Below are positions 16,487 to 27,000 of a stretch of 64,000 nt of DNA, piece by piece. How positions within the stretch are numbered: position 1 is the stretch's first letter; every line of letters begins with the position of its first letter. Below the pieces are notes generated by a model. That model made no database searches. It was not told the DNA's origin and saw only the letters and a program-made list of their open reading frames with translations. Source of the DNA: Lachnospiraceae bacterium (lineage in GTDB: Bacteria; Bacillota; Clostridia; Lachnospirales; Lachnospiraceae); the NCBI GenBank assembly GCA_021772075.1, contig JAETNQ010000001.1:115508-179507 (forward strand), read 5' to 3'. The translations under genes and the position numbers were made by a program.

Positions 16487-16831
16487 ATGCCGTTTATTAG
16501 CTCAAAGGTAAATATTGCTATGACAGAGGAACAGAAGAAAACAATCAGAAAGAGGCTGGGAGAAAACATATCCATTATACCGGGCAAGACGGAGGATTGG
16601 CTGATGGTAGAAATAGCAGATCACTGCGATTTGTATTTCCGGGGCGATAAAAAGCTGCCAACGGCATTTATAGAGGTGAAAGTATTTGGGGAAATCAGGG
16701 ATACCGCCGCAAGCAAAATGACGGAGATGATAAGCGGGATCTATGAAAAGGAGCTGGGAATAAAACAGAACAGGATTTATATTAAATATGAAGAGGCAGG
16801 AAAATGGGGGTGGAACGGGACTAATTTTTAA
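16487..16831 (+). CDS. MIF-like tautomerase
   Basis: This is a bacterial member of the macrophage migration inhibitory factor family. Pro1, the catalytic base after Met removal, is present in MPFISSKVN. The length of 114 residues equals mammalian MIF. The C-terminus IYIKYEEAGKWGWNGTNF closely follows the YINYxxxxxxxxGWNxxxF end of MIF. The middle PTAFIEVKVFG matches the second strand. It would form a trimer. A physiological substrate is unknown for bacterial forms; gut Firmicute homologues are known but poorly studied. It has its own ribosome binding site, AGGAGGAAAAAG. Confidence 0.85.
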   Translation: MPFISSKVNIAMTEEQKKTIRKRLGENISIIPGKTEDWLMVEIADHCDLYFRGDKKLPTAFIEVKVFGEIRDTAASKMTEMISGIYEKELGIKQNRIYIKYEEAGKWGWNGTNF

Positions 16832-16865
16832 AAAAGAAAGGAATTATGGTCAAATTCCGCCTTCT

Positions 16866-16882
16866 GAAGCATTCTATGCTTC
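16866..16882. terminator. Short perfect hairpin between MIF and the redox/c-di-GMP gene
   Basis: GAAGCAT and ATGCTTC form a 7-bp stem around a 3-base loop, 35 bases after the MIF stop. No T-run follows, so it may be a weak terminator or a processing site. Confidence 0.4.
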
Positions 16883-17001
16883 ACAATCTCCTTTGAATTT
16901 GTTAAAATAACAACATAGGTATTTTGTTGGGCTATGTAAAAACGCAAACGGAAACCAATCAATGGATTCCGGGGCGGCTGGACAGAGAAATGGGGGATTG
17001 T

Positions 17002-18756
17002 ATGACACATCAGGAAAAGGCGGAGCAGCTGCTGCATCAGCAGTATCATTGTTCGCAGGCGTTATTCGGGGCGTTCGCGGAAGATTTTGGAATGGATCTG
17101 AAAATGGCGTTAAAAATCAGCACATGCTTTGGGGGAGGGATGCGCCAGGGAGGGGTCTGCGGCTGTATCACGGCATCCTTGATGGTATTAGGAATTGCCC
17201 TCGGTTTTTATGATGCCCAGGATAGGCAGCTGGAGGTATATGGGAATAAAAAGACGGATGAATTTATAAAGCTGTTTACGGAAAAAATGGGTGGAGCGAC
17301 CGACTGCAGGGATATTCTTGGAAAAGATATTTCCAAGCCGGAGGAGATGGCGGTTATCCGCCAGGAGGGGCTGATTTTGGAGCGGTGTCCCAAGGCGCTC
17401 AATACGAGCATCGAAATATTGGAAAAGATGCTGGAGGAATATTTTAAAAACGTGACTGAGAGCAGTATCGAGCTGGAAGATATAGCTAGTATGGACGAGA
17501 TGCAAAGCATGATTAAAAATGTCAGCGCCGTCCGTAATTTTAGAAGGAATGTGTACAATCTTATCTATTCCTCTTCCAGAAATATTGCCTTTATCCAGTT
17601 CGATATCCGCAAGTTTAAACTGATTAATGATCTGTACGGGGAAAAATTCGGAGACGAAATATTAGGCTTTATCATACTGCAGCTAGAGGAATACTGCCAT
17701 GAGAAACAGTATTTTATCAATCTGCGCAGCGATGTCTTTATGATCGTGACAGAGTATGGAAATGAGGAAGAACTGACGGGTCTGGCCAATCATTTGGATA
17801 AAAAAATTAGAAGCTTTAAAGGAGTAAAAATTCAATTATCCTATGGAATATATACCGTGGAAGATAAGACGATGGAGCTGCGGCAGATGGAAGACAGAGC
17901 TTCTATGGCGAGGAAAGCTGCTAAAAATAATATTTTGACCAATGTGGTATTTTATAAAGAACAATTCAAAGTATCTTTATATAACAGGAAGTTTATTGAA
18001 GAGAATATGCAGTCTGCTATTGCGGAGAGGCAGTTTGTCATGTATCTCCAGCCGAAATACAGCATTACGAAGAATGAGATTATCGGAGCGGAAGCTTTGG
18101 TAAGATGGCGCCATCCCGAAAGGGGGATGATCTATCCCAATCAGTTTATTCCGATTATTGAAGAGAACGGCTTCATTAAAGAGGTGGATTATTATATATG
18201 GGCTGAAGCCTGCCGGTTTATTAAGAGATGCGAGGAAGCGGGAATTCGGTTCTGCCCGGTTTCGGTCAATGTATCGAGAGTGCATTTGCAGGATAATGAA
18301 TGTATACAGATGCTTTCCGAAATGATAAAGGATAACCATATTTCTAAGGAACTGCTGGAATTAGAAATCACAGAGTCGGCAGACGACCAGCAGATATCCA
18401 TGAAGGCTTTTCAGCTGAAAGAAGCCGGGTTTACCCTGCTGATGGATGATTTCGGAAGCGGTTATTCTTCCTTGAATATTCTGCTGGAAACTCCTTTTGA
18501 TGTGATAAAACTGGATAAGAAGTTCATGGAAAATATGATGGTGTCCAATAAAGGGAAATTAATACTGGAGCAGGTGGTTCTGATGGCGGACAAGCTGGAG
18601 CTTGGGCTTCTGGCGGAAGGCGTTGAGACAAAAGAACAGATCGATCTGCTGGAAAATATAGGATGTGACCAGGTACAGGGATATTATTATGCCAAACCGA
18701 TGCCGGAGGAGGATTTTTTTACTCTTTTAAAAAAACAGCATGCGGCGGGGGCTTAA
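17002..18756 (+). CDS. C_GCAxxG_C_C redox domain fused to degenerate GGDEF and intact EAL
   Basis: A 584-residue cytosolic fusion. Residues about 1-130 form a C_GCAxxG_C_C domain: [32 protein letters not shown], then DCRDILG and ERCPKALN. Next is a GGDEF fold ([25 protein letters not shown]) whose signature loop reads LRSDVF instead of GGDEF, so cyclase activity is unlikely. The EAL domain keeps [54 protein letters not shown] and VQGYYYAKP, so c-di-GMP hydrolysis is likely. The start at 17002 follows GGGGGA; an earlier in-frame ATG is weaker. I infer that the cysteine domain makes breakdown of c-di-GMP sensitive to redox state or metals. Stand-alone redox domains are the norm, so the fusion is odd. 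Confidence 0.85.
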   Translation: MTHQEKAEQLLHQQYHCSQALFGAFAEDFGMDLKMALKISTCFGGGMRQGGVCGCITASLMVLGIALGFYDAQDRQLEVYGNKKTDEFIKLFTEKMGGATDCRDILGKDISKPEEMAVIRQEGLILERCPKALNTSIEILEKMLEEYFKNVTESSIELEDIASMDEMQSMIKNVSAVRNFRRNVYNLIYSSSRNIAFIQFDIRKFKLINDLYGEKFGDEILGFIILQLEEYCHEKQYFINLRSDVFMIVTEYGNEEELTGLANHLDKKIRSFKGVKIQLSYGIYTVEDKTMELRQMEDRASMARKAAKNNILTNVVFYKEQFKVSLYNRKFIEENMQSAIAERQFVMYLQPKYSITKNEIIGAEALVRWRHPERGMIYPNQFIPIIEENGFIKEVDYYIWAEACRFIKRCEEAGIRFCPVSVNVSRVHLQDNECIQMLSEMIKDNHISKELLELEITESADDQQISMKAFQLKEAGFTLLMDDFGSGYSSLNILLETPFDVIKLDKKFMENMMVSNKGKLILEQVVLMADKLELGLLAEGVETKEQIDLLENIGCDQVQGYYYAKPMPEEDFFTLLKKQHAAGA

Positions 18757-18775
18757 AATAGAGAGGAGAGAAAAA

Positions 18776-20206
18776 ATGGCTGATAAGAAGCTAGTGGAAG
18801 CAATTACATCGATGGACGAGGATTTTGCCCGATGGTATACGGATGTGGTGAAAAAGGCGGAATTGATCGATTATTCTAATGTAAAGGGATGTATGGTGAT
18901 CAAGCCGGCAGGATATGCGATCTGGGAATTGATCCAAAGGCAGCTGGACGATATGTTTAAGGCGGCCGGCGTGGAAAATGTATACATGCCGATGTTTATA
19001 CCGGAAGGATTGCTGCAAAAGGAGAAGGATCATGTGGAAGGGTTTGCTCCTGAGGTGGCCTGGGTGACGCATGGCGGTATGAACCCGCTGCAGGAGAGGA
19101 TGTGCGTAAGGCCTACTTCCGAAACTTTGTTCTGTGATTTTTATAAGGGGGATATTCAGTCTTATAGGGATCTTCCGAGAGTTTATAACCAATGGTGCAG
19201 CGTAGTCCGCTGGGAAAAGGAAACGAGGCCGTTTCTCCGTTCCAGGGAGTTTTTATGGCAGGAGGGGCATACGGCTCACGCAACGGCGGAAGAAGCACAG
19301 GAAAGAACGGAGCAGATGTTGGATATATATGCGGAATTCTGTGAGAGAGTGCTGGCGATTCCCGTGGTAAAAGGGCGAAAGACGGAAAAAGAAAAATTTG
19401 CAGGGGCAGAAGCTACCTATACAATAGAAGCTTTGATGCATGACGGAAAAGCGCTGCAGTCCGGAACAAGCCATAATTTTGGGGACGGCTTTGCAAAGGC
19501 GTTCGGCATCCAGTTTACGGACAGAGATAATAAGCTGAAATATGTACATCAGACTTCCTGGGGAATGTCTACGAGAATCATCGGAGCGATTATTATGGTG
19601 CATGGGGATAACTCAGGCTTGGTACTGCCTCCCAAAGTTGCGCCTACGCAGGTGATGATTATTCCGATCCAGCAGAAAAAGGAAGGGGTACTGGAGAAGG
19701 CGTATGAATTAAAAGACAGGCTTAGTAGTTTCCGCGTAAAGGTGGACGATTCCGATAAGAGTCCGGGCTGGAAGTTTTCGGAACAGGAGATGAGAGGGAT
19801 TCCGATCCGCGTAGAGATCGGGCCTAAGGATATCGAGGCAGGAAAATGTGTGATCTGCCGCCGGGATAATGGAGAAAAAGTGGAAGCGGCATTGGATGAA
19901 CTGGAACATGCAGTGGCAGAAATATTAAAGGATATTCAGGAGAATCTTTTCCGAAAAGCAAAGGCTCATCTGGAGTCCCATATTTATGTAGCAAAGACAA
20001 AGGATGAATTCGTAAAACTGTTTGCGGAAAAATCGGGATTTGTGAAAGCGATGTGGTGCGGCGAGCGGGAATGCGAGGAGAAGATCAAGGAGGATATGAG
20101 TGTAACGAGCCGTTGTATGCCCTACGAACAGGAATGTCTGTCGGATACTTGCGTATACTGTGGAAAACCGGCAAAGAAGATGGTTTATTGGGGACGGGCT
20201 TATTAA
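18776..20206 (+). CDS. proS: Prolyl-tRNA synthetase, archaeal/eukaryotic-like type
   Basis: ProS charges tRNA-Pro. The 476-residue protein shows class II motifs: motif 2 in [31 protein letters not shown], and motif 3 in [16 protein letters not shown]. The anticodon-binding domain has PTQVMIIPI. The C-terminal extension with [24 protein letters not shown] and CVYCGK, ending in Tyr, is typical of the ProS type without the bacterial editing insertion. The start at 18776 follows AGAGGAGAG. It is only 19 bases after the EAL gene, with no T-box leader between them. Confidence 0.95.
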   Translation: MADKKLVEAITSMDEDFARWYTDVVKKAELIDYSNVKGCMVIKPAGYAIWELIQRQLDDMFKAAGVENVYMPMFIPEGLLQKEKDHVEGFAPEVAWVTHGGMNPLQERMCVRPTSETLFCDFYKGDIQSYRDLPRVYNQWCSVVRWEKETRPFLRSREFLWQEGHTAHATAEEAQERTEQMLDIYAEFCERVLAIPVVKGRKTEKEKFAGAEATYTIEALMHDGKALQSGTSHNFGDGFAKAFGIQFTDRDNKLKYVHQTSWGMSTRIIGAIIMVHGDNSGLVLPPKVAPTQVMIIPIQQKKEGVLEKAYELKDRLSSFRVKVDDSDKSPGWKFSEQEMRGIPIRVEIGPKDIEAGKCVICRRDNGEKVEAALDELEHAVAEILKDIQENLFRKAKAHLESHIYVAKTKDEFVKLFAEKSGFVKAMWCGERECEEKIKEDMSVTSRCMPYEQECLSDTCVYCGKPAKKMVYWGRAY

Positions 20207-20240
20207 TTACGGGAAAATAAAGAATCGGCGAAAGAATAGC

Positions 20241-20271
20241 GGGCAGGGAAGAAAGTTTTCCCTGCCCGGTT
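20241..20271. terminator. Bidirectional terminator between proS and the FMN-binding lipoprotein
   Basis: GGGCAGGGAA and TTCCCTGCCC form a perfect 10-bp stem with a 7-base loop. The convergent gene arrangement supports its role. Confidence 0.75.
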
Positions 20272-20312
20272 TATATGTACAGACCCGCATAGGGAAGGTT
20301 AATAGTTTGCAT

Positions 20313-20756
20313 TTAATGGGATGTATCAACAAGCACAATGCTGGAGTCGCCCAGGCGCGCCTGTTCCAATACTGCAGCTGCCAACTTTTGGAAGGAGGCA
20401 TGGGAAGAGGAAGCTCCGTTTATAGCATCTATGTTGCCATTCCCTTGGTTTTCCAGAAGCTGGCCGGCGTAATAGCGGGTGTATTCATTAGGGTAGGTGC
20501 CGTTGGAATGAAACATTGTCTGCATATAAGCACTATCCCAGCTTTTAATAAAGCCGCTGAGGTTTTCCGCATTATATTCTACAGAGACAATGCTCCCGCC
20601 TTTTACCATGATTGTGATATATTCTTTCCAGCCATGGCTGAAATCGGTAGCCTGAGCTGTATAATAACCATCCTGGAGGCCTGTTTGGCTGCCGCAGCCT
20701 GTCAGACAGGCTGCGATGAGCAAAAGAGAGAGGATTAATATCTTTATTCTTTTCAT
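20313..20756 (-). CDS. FMN-binding domain lipoprotein
   Basis: A 147-residue surface lipoprotein. The signal peptide ends in a lipobox, LTGC, at about residue 21. The domain contains [24 protein letters not shown] and, near the end, [24 protein letters not shown]. This matches FMN-binding domains, where the Ser/Thr of the [DE]-x-(I/V)-x-GAS[S/T] motif carries covalently linked FMN. Members take part in extracellular electron transfer or redox sensing. The start overlaps the stop of the chemotaxis receptor gene as ATGA, so the two are translationally coupled. That suggests the lipoprotein feeds a redox or ligand signal to the receptor. Confidence 0.8.
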   Translation of the reverse strand: MKRIKILILSLLLIAACLTGCGSQTGLQDGYYTAQATDFSHGWKEYITIMVKGGSIVSVEYNAENLSGFIKSWDSAYMQTMFHSNGTYPNEYTRYYAGQLLENQGNGNIDAINGASSSHASFQKLAAAVLEQARLGDSSIVLVDTSH

Positions 20757-22780
20757 CTGTTGCGTTCCTCCTTTAAAATAAATTTTTCCACACGAGACTG
20801 AAGGATTTCGGCTTCTTTTGCCAAGGAGCCGCTGGATTGCTCGGTTCCTTCCGCGTTCTGCAGATTCTGGTCAGCAATGGATGAAATGGTATCGATCCGT
20901 TCTTCCATACTGTTAAGGGCATGTTCCTGGCTGTGGACCGCTGCGACCAATTCATCGGAAATCGTGCTGATTTGGTCGGAAACGGAGGAAATATCGCGAA
21001 GCGCTTGGGCGGTATCCGCAGTCAGCGCTACGCCGGTCTGGATAATTGCCCTTGTATTGATTACCATTTCCGTGGCGCTTTGGGCGGCTGTAGAAGTTTT
21101 GGCAGCCAACTGCTGGACTTCTTCAGCCACAACGGCAAATCCCTTTCCGGCTTCTCCTGCCCGGGCTGCTTCGACAGAAGCGTTGAGCGCCAATATGCTT
21201 GTCTGGAAGGCGATATCTTCGATTGCCTTGGCGATTTTCGTAATTTCCTGGGCATTTGTGCTGATATTATCCATTGCGCCGGAGAGAGAAGCCATTCTTG
21301 TGTTTGCTTCCCGGACGTGATGGGTGATTTCCTCTGATTTGGCACGGGTCTGGCCGGTACTTTCCGTAACAATGGCCAGCCGTTCTTTGACATCGGATAC
21401 TTCATGGACTAAGGCTTCAGTAGATTGGTTTTGCTCCATAGAAGCCTGGTACAGCTGGCCGGACTGCGTATTCAGTTCCTCTGACATGTCGGCCAGCCGG
21501 ACAGCAGCGGAGCGGAACCCTGAAATCGTTTCGTTCATGGATTGAAGAATAGTACGCAAGCTTGCTTTGATAAGGGAAAAATCACCTTTATAATCTACCC
21601 GGGGCTCGACAGAAAGGTTGCCGTTCGCAACATGAGTCAGTACTTGCTGGATATCCGATATATAGCAGTTGATGCTCTCGATGGTATCTCCCAAGGTTCT
21701 GGTCAGCACTTCCAGCTCATCCCCGGACCGGACGGAGGTGACTTCTGTATGAAGATCGCCGTCAGATAAGGTAATGATTCGATCGGTTACGTTTTTAACC
21801 GGACGGGAAATGGACCGGGAAAGACGGAGAACCAGCAGGATCGAAACCACTAATACCGCCAAAGTAGCCAATACAGCCAGAAGCATTGCCGTGTTGATAA
21901 AATGGCTGTAGTCTGATTTAGGAATCTGGATGACTAAGGACCATTGGGTACCGCGGATAGGAGAAAAAGCTACCAGCATATTTTCGCCATTCACAGAAAA
22001 TTCAACGGCTCCGGTTTCACCAGTAGTCACACGGCTGAGAGATTCTTCATTTCCATCATTGAGCTGGGCTAATGTATAACCCGACGTGACCAAAGACTGG
22101 TCGGGATGGCCGATGATAATTCCTTCCCGGTTGGCTATGTAAGCTGTTCCATGTTTTCCTATATTGATGCTGCTGATTACATCGTTGAGGGTATCATATT
22201 TGTAAATTCCTACGAGATAGAGAATAGTCTCTTCATTGTCTTTTACCGGCATACCCATAGTAATGCCTGTCTTTTCCTGGAAAATAGTGGAGGAACAGGT
22301 AGTTAAGTTGTCTGTTTCCTGAAGAAGAGATAAAAAATCATGATCCAGTTGTTCCGGTGAATCGCCGGTTTCTTGTACCAGCCGGCCTTCCAGATCATAA
22401 AGGGCAATCGAATACAGCTCATAGACTTCTGCGGCTTCTGTCAGAATATAGTTCCTGCTTGCCTGAACCGCTGCGGCATCCGAAGTGACTTCTTGTGTTT
22501 CTGCATCGATGGATAAATTCATCCGGGGATCGCTGGCCATCGTCATCATCCTGTCCGCCAGCATATGTATATTCGCTTCCACGGTTTTAGCCGATTGGCG
22601 GGCCATGGGCTGCAGGCTGTCCAGAAGAATATTGTTTGCCAGCGACTGCATGGCCAGCGCCATAAATACGCAGCATACGATAACAAGAATCAGGATATTG
22701 AAAGTGGTGCTTCTTAATATCCGTATATTAAGGCTTTTTTTAATTTTCCGGCTGTGGGAGTCTGTCCTTTTCCAAGCCAT
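20753..22780 (-). CDS. Methyl-accepting chemotaxis protein with Cache domain
   Basis: A 675-residue transducer. One transmembrane helix lies at about 28-50. A large outside double-Cache domain follows ([47 protein letters not shown]). The second helix is at about 305-330, then HAMP ([23 protein letters not shown]) and the cytoplasmic signalling domain. The hairpin tip reads [37 protein letters not shown], the conserved receptor tip. No other chemotaxis genes are nearby. Coupling to an FMN-binding lipoprotein downstream and a flavodiiron protein upstream suggests an energy or redox taxis role. Confidence 0.93.
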   Translation of the reverse strand: MAWKRTDSHSRKIKKSLNIRILRSTTFNILILVIVCCVFMALAMQSLANNILLDSLQPMARQSAKTVEANIHMLADRMMTMASDPRMNLSIDAETQEVTSDAAAVQASRNYILTEAAEVYELYSIALYDLEGRLVQETGDSPEQLDHDFLSLLQETDNLTTCSSTIFQEKTGITMGMPVKDNEETILYLVGIYKYDTLNDVISSINIGKHGTAYIANREGIIIGHPDQSLVTSGYTLAQLNDGNEESLSRVTTGETGAVEFSVNGENMLVAFSPIRGTQWSLVIQIPKSDYSHFINTAMLLAVLATLAVLVVSILLVLRLSRSISRPVKNVTDRIITLSDGDLHTEVTSVRSGDELEVLTRTLGDTIESINCYISDIQQVLTHVANGNLSVEPRVDYKGDFSLIKASLRTILQSMNETISGFRSAAVRLADMSEELNTQSGQLYQASMEQNQSTEALVHEVSDVKERLAIVTESTGQTRAKSEEITHHVREANTRMASLSGAMDNISTNAQEITKIAKAIEDIAFQTSILALNASVEAARAGEAGKGFAVVAEEVQQLAAKTSTAAQSATEMVINTRAIIQTGVALTADTAQALRDISSVSDQISTISDELVAAVHSQEHALNSMEERIDTISSIADQNLQNAEGTEQSSGSLAKEAEILQSRVEKFILKEERNR

Positions 22781-22809
22781 GTTTCCATCACTCCTTTTTC
22801 AAAAATTTT

Positions 22810-23976
22810 TTATTTTAACATTTCCTGTACATGAATATATATTTCGCGCAAAGACTCCTGGGATGGAATGTAATTTATGCGTATTTTATCCATGCAGATA
22901 TGGAATCCGCAGGCTTCCAGTTCTTTTTCGGCCAGTTCGATGCTTTGGCCGCTCCATCCATAAGAACCGAAGGCGAATGCCTCCCGGTTTTTGGGAGAAA
23001 GCCCCTTCAGGTAGGACAGGAATGCGGCGACGGAAGGCATCATTTGGTTATTTAATGTGGGGGAGCCGACCGCGATATATTTGCTGGTCAATATTTCCGG
23101 CACGATATTGGAAATATGGTTGGTCTTTAAGTCATAAAGTTTTGCCGGTATATCTTTATCTGCGAAGGCTTCGCAAATGGTTTTCGCTATTTTCTCAGTG
23201 GAGTTCCACATACTGTCATAAACGACGGCTGCGCCCGTGGAGGGTTCGTTAGCGCTCCAGGAATCATAGGCTTTGAGAATATCCGCAATATGGCTGCGCC
23301 ATATAATGCCGTGGCTGGGCGCGATCATGTCGATATCCAGGCTGCGCAAGGTATTTCCTGTATTTTGTATTTGCCGGCCGAAGCACATGAGGATATTGGC
23401 ATAATATTTTTTGGCTTCTTCCAAAAGAATAGGAAGATCCACTTCGTCATCAAAGCGTCCCGTAGAAGCATAATGTTGTCCAAAAGCATCATTAGAAAAA
23501 AGAATTTTTTCTTCCGGGCAGTATGTCACCATGTTATCCGGCCAATGGAGCATGGGCGTGGATACAAAAGAAAGGGTTCTCTTTCCGATTGAAATGGAAT
23601 CGCCGGTTTTCACAGGCAGATACCCATAGTCGCCATAATGGGCGGTAAGTCCTTTTATGCCCGCGGGGCTGCTCGTATAAACGGACGCGTTGGGGCAGTG
23701 CTTCCGAATGGCGGGCAAGGCGCCGGAATGATCCATTTCCACATGGTTTGAAATGATAATATCAATAGTTTCCGGCGGAAGGATATCGCTGATGCGGGAA
23801 ATCATTTCTTCCGCAAAGGGCGCCTTTACCGTGTCGATCAGAGTGACTTTTTCATCTACGATCAGGTAAGCTCCGTAAGAGGTTCCCTGTTCCGTGCTAT
23901 AGCCGTGGAAATTACGGATATTCCAGTCAACAGCGCCAACCCAGTAAATGCCTTCTTTTAGTTTTGTTGCTTTCAT
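22810..23976 (-). CDS. FprA-type flavodiiron protein (oxygen/NO reductase)
   Basis: A-type flavoproteins reduce O2 to water, or NO to N2O, using rubredoxin or F420 electrons. The 388-residue protein has the diiron beta-lactamase fold with ligands in NHVEMDHSGALP, TPMLHWPDNMVTY, SNDAFGQHYAS and PSHGIIWR. A flavodoxin domain follows, with VVYDSMWNSTEKIA, VGSPTLNNQMMP and FGSYGWSGQS. There is no C-terminal rubredoxin, so an external one, such as that at 3.1 kb, is needed. The start at 23976 follows AGAGG; an upstream in-frame codon at 24081 would overlap the preceding gene. It lies 85 bases after the PFOR gene. Confidence 0.93.
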   Translation of the reverse strand: MKATKLKEGIYWVGAVDWNIRNFHGYSTEQGTSYGAYLIVDEKVTLIDTVKAPFAEEMISRISDILPPETIDIIISNHVEMDHSGALPAIRKHCPNASVYTSSPAGIKGLTAHYGDYGYLPVKTGDSISIGKRTLSFVSTPMLHWPDNMVTYCPEEKILFSNDAFGQHYASTGRFDDEVDLPILLEEAKKYYANILMCFGRQIQNTGNTLRSLDIDMIAPSHGIIWRSHIADILKAYDSWSANEPSTGAAVVYDSMWNSTEKIAKTICEAFADKDIPAKLYDLKTNHISNIVPEILTSKYIAVGSPTLNNQMMPSVAAFLSYLKGLSPKNREAFAFGSYGWSGQSIELAEKELEACGFHICMDKIRINYIPSQESLREIYIHVQEMLK

Positions 23977-24061
23977 ACATAGATACCTCTTTTCTTTTTT
24001 TCTGATATTGGGCCAGTCGGCATAAGTTTTGCGGTTCTTATGCGTTACGGCACATAGACCA

Positions 24062-27000
24062 TTATAACAGATCTGCCCCATACAGGTCGATAAGTTTATT
24101 CAAATATTGATATCTTTTTTTGGAGTATCCGGCGGCCCGGGAAAATAATATTTCGGCGGTTTCGGGATGCATCTTCCGAAGGACGTTATAACGGTTTTCT
24201 CCGGACAGGAACTCTTCATAATCCATGGAGGGCTGTCTGCTGTCCAGCTGGAAAGGATTCTTCCCCTGCTCCTTCAGGGAAGGATCAAAACGGAAGAGAT
24301 GCCAGTAACCGGCGGCTACCGCTTTGGCTTCTTCATGCTGGGCGCTTCCCATGCCGGAGCGTATGCCGTGGCTGATGCAGGGGGAATAGGCAATAATGAG
24401 GGAAGGGCCGGGATAAGCTTCTGCCTCGGTAATCGCTTTTATGGTCTGAAGGTAATCCGCGCCCATGGCGATCTGGGCCACATAAACATAACCATAAGTC
24501 ATGGCCATGGAAGCGAGATCTTTTTTCTTTTTACTTTTGCCTCCTGAGGCGAATTTGGCGGTGGAACCGGCAGGCGTCGCTTTGGAGGCCTGGCCTCCGG
24601 TATTGGAATATACTTCCGTATCGAAAACGAGGATGTTAATATCCTCGCCGCTGGCAAGTACATGATCCAGGCCGCCGAAGCCGATATCATAAGCCCATCC
24701 GTCGCCGCCAAAGATCCATTGGGATTTTTTGGAGAGAAAATCTTTTGCATTCCATAATTTATGGCATAAATCGTTATCTTTCTGTCCGTTATGGGATATA
24801 TAGTCGCGCAGGGCGGCGGCCAGAGCGTTGGAAGCGGCTCCATTCCTGCGGCCGTCGGCAAAAGTATCCAGCCACTGTTCCAACGCGCCGTGCAAAGTGT
24901 CTTGAAAGGCATTGGCAGCGGATGTCTTTCTTAATGTTTCCAGCAGATGGACTGCGGTTTCTTTTAAACGGTTTCTGATGGAATTTTGTGCTAAAACCAT
25001 GCCATAGCCGAATTCCGCGGCATCTTCGAAAAGCGAGTTGGACCATGCGGGGCCTTGGCCGAGGGCGTTTGCGGTGTAGGCGGTAGTAGGGGATGAATTC
25101 GGCCAGATAGAGGAACATCCCGTGGCGTTGGCAATATACATCCGCTCTCCGAAAAGGCGGGTAACTAAGATGGCATAAGGCGTTTCCCCGCATCCGGCGC
25201 ACGCTCCATGGAATTCCAGCATGGGCTGTTTGAACTGGCTGCCTTTCACGGTATTTTCATGGAATTTTTCCACAACCTCCATTTTTGCAGGCAGGTATTT
25301 TCCATAATCGAAGTATTGCTGCCGTTCTTCATGCTCCTTGACCGGCTCCATGGCGAGAGCCTTTTCCCCCTGTTTTCCCGGACAGACTCCGGCGCAGGAG
25401 CCGCATCCGGTACAGTCTGTTTCCGAGACGGTAATAGAGAAGGAGTATCCGGGCATACCGACCATAGCAAGGGTTTTCATGCCTTCCGGGGCATTGCTTT
25501 GTTCTTCTTCATTCATGGCAGCCGGACGGATGACCGCATGAGGGCAGACAAAGGAGCAGCGGCAGCATTGGATGCAGTTTTCCGGTTTCCATACAGGGAC
25601 TTCCGTCGCCACGCCGCGCCTTTCATGGGCGGAGCTTCCGGAAGGGAAGGAGCCGTCCGCATAAGGGAGAAAGGCAGAGACCGGAAGAGAATTGCCCTGC
25701 TGCAAAGTGACAGGCTTCTGTATATTTTCCACATAAGCAAGAACCTGGGGGCGGTCGGGAAGAAGCCTCGTATCCAGAGGCTCATCTGCGGACTGTTTCC
25801 ATTCCGGCGGAACCGGGATTTCCAGAATATCCTCGATACCTCTGTCGATGGCATCATAATTCATTTGCACGACCTTATCCCCCTTTTTCCGGTAACTGAC
25901 GGCGGCGGCCTCCTTCATAAGCCGCCTGGCGTCTTCGATCGGGATGATATTGGCAAGGCGGAAAAAAGCGGCCTGCAGAATGGTGCTGATTTTATTATTT
26001 AATCCGATTTCTTTTCCGATGCGGATCGCGTCGATTACATACAGATGAATATTGTGCTGCGCGATATAACGTTTGACCTGGCCGGGAAGATACTGCTCCA
26101 GTTCTTCTTCCTTATAATAACAGTTTAACAAAAAGATTCCGCCATCCTTTACCTCTTGGACCATATGATACTTATGAAGATAGGCGGGATTATGGCATGC
26201 CACAAAATCCGCCTGGCGGATCAGATAAGCGGACCGGACCGGCGAATCGCTGAACCGGAGATGGGATACGGTGAGTCCCCGGGATTTTTTGGAGTCATAA
26301 TCAAAATATGCTTGTACATATTTATCCGTATGATTGCCTATGATCTTGACGGAATTCTTATTGGCGCTGACAGTGCCGTCCCCTCCCAGCCCCCAGAACT
26401 TGCAGCAGACCGTGGAAGAAGAGCCTGCATCTATGGATTTCTTGATATCCAATGACAAATGGGTGACATCGTCCGTGATCCCCAAAGTAAAAACCGGTTT
26501 CCCCGCCGGAGCCCTATTGCAGAAAGCGGCATAAATCTGGCTGGGATCGGTATCTTTGGAACTCAGTCCGTATCTGCCGGAAAAAACGGGGATATTGTGG
26601 AACCTGGAATTCCTTAAAGCGGCGACCACATCCAAATAAAGAGGCTCGCCCGCCGCTCCGGGTTCCTTTGTCCGATCCAGGACAGTGATCTGGCGGACGG
26701 ATTCCGGCATAACGGAAAGCAGATGGGCGGCGCTGAAAGGCCGGTAAAGATGCACTTCCACAAGTCCCGCCTTCCTATCCATGCCTCCTTTTCCGGCTGC
26801 AAGGTAATCGATCGTTTCTTTAATGGTTTCGCATACAGAACCCATAGCAATGATTACATGCTCCGCATCGCCGGCGCCATAATAATGGAAAAGCTTATAG
26901 TCTGTTCCAATTTTCTGATTAACAATTTCCATATAAGACTCTACTAAGGAAGGCATCGCATTATAATAGCCGTTGGAAGCTTCCCTCGCCTGAAAGAAAA

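Noticed and set aside
16832..17001. Possible riboswitch upstream of the redox/c-di-GMP gene
   Set aside because: Only a 7-bp hairpin is present; no conserved core of a c-di-GMP or other riboswitch could be recognised.
18757..18775. T-box leader before proS
   Set aside because: Only 19 bases separate proS from the preceding gene, far too short for a T-box.
25208..26002. 264-codon forward frame
   Set aside because: Antisense of PFOR, with no ribosome binding site or recognisable motif.
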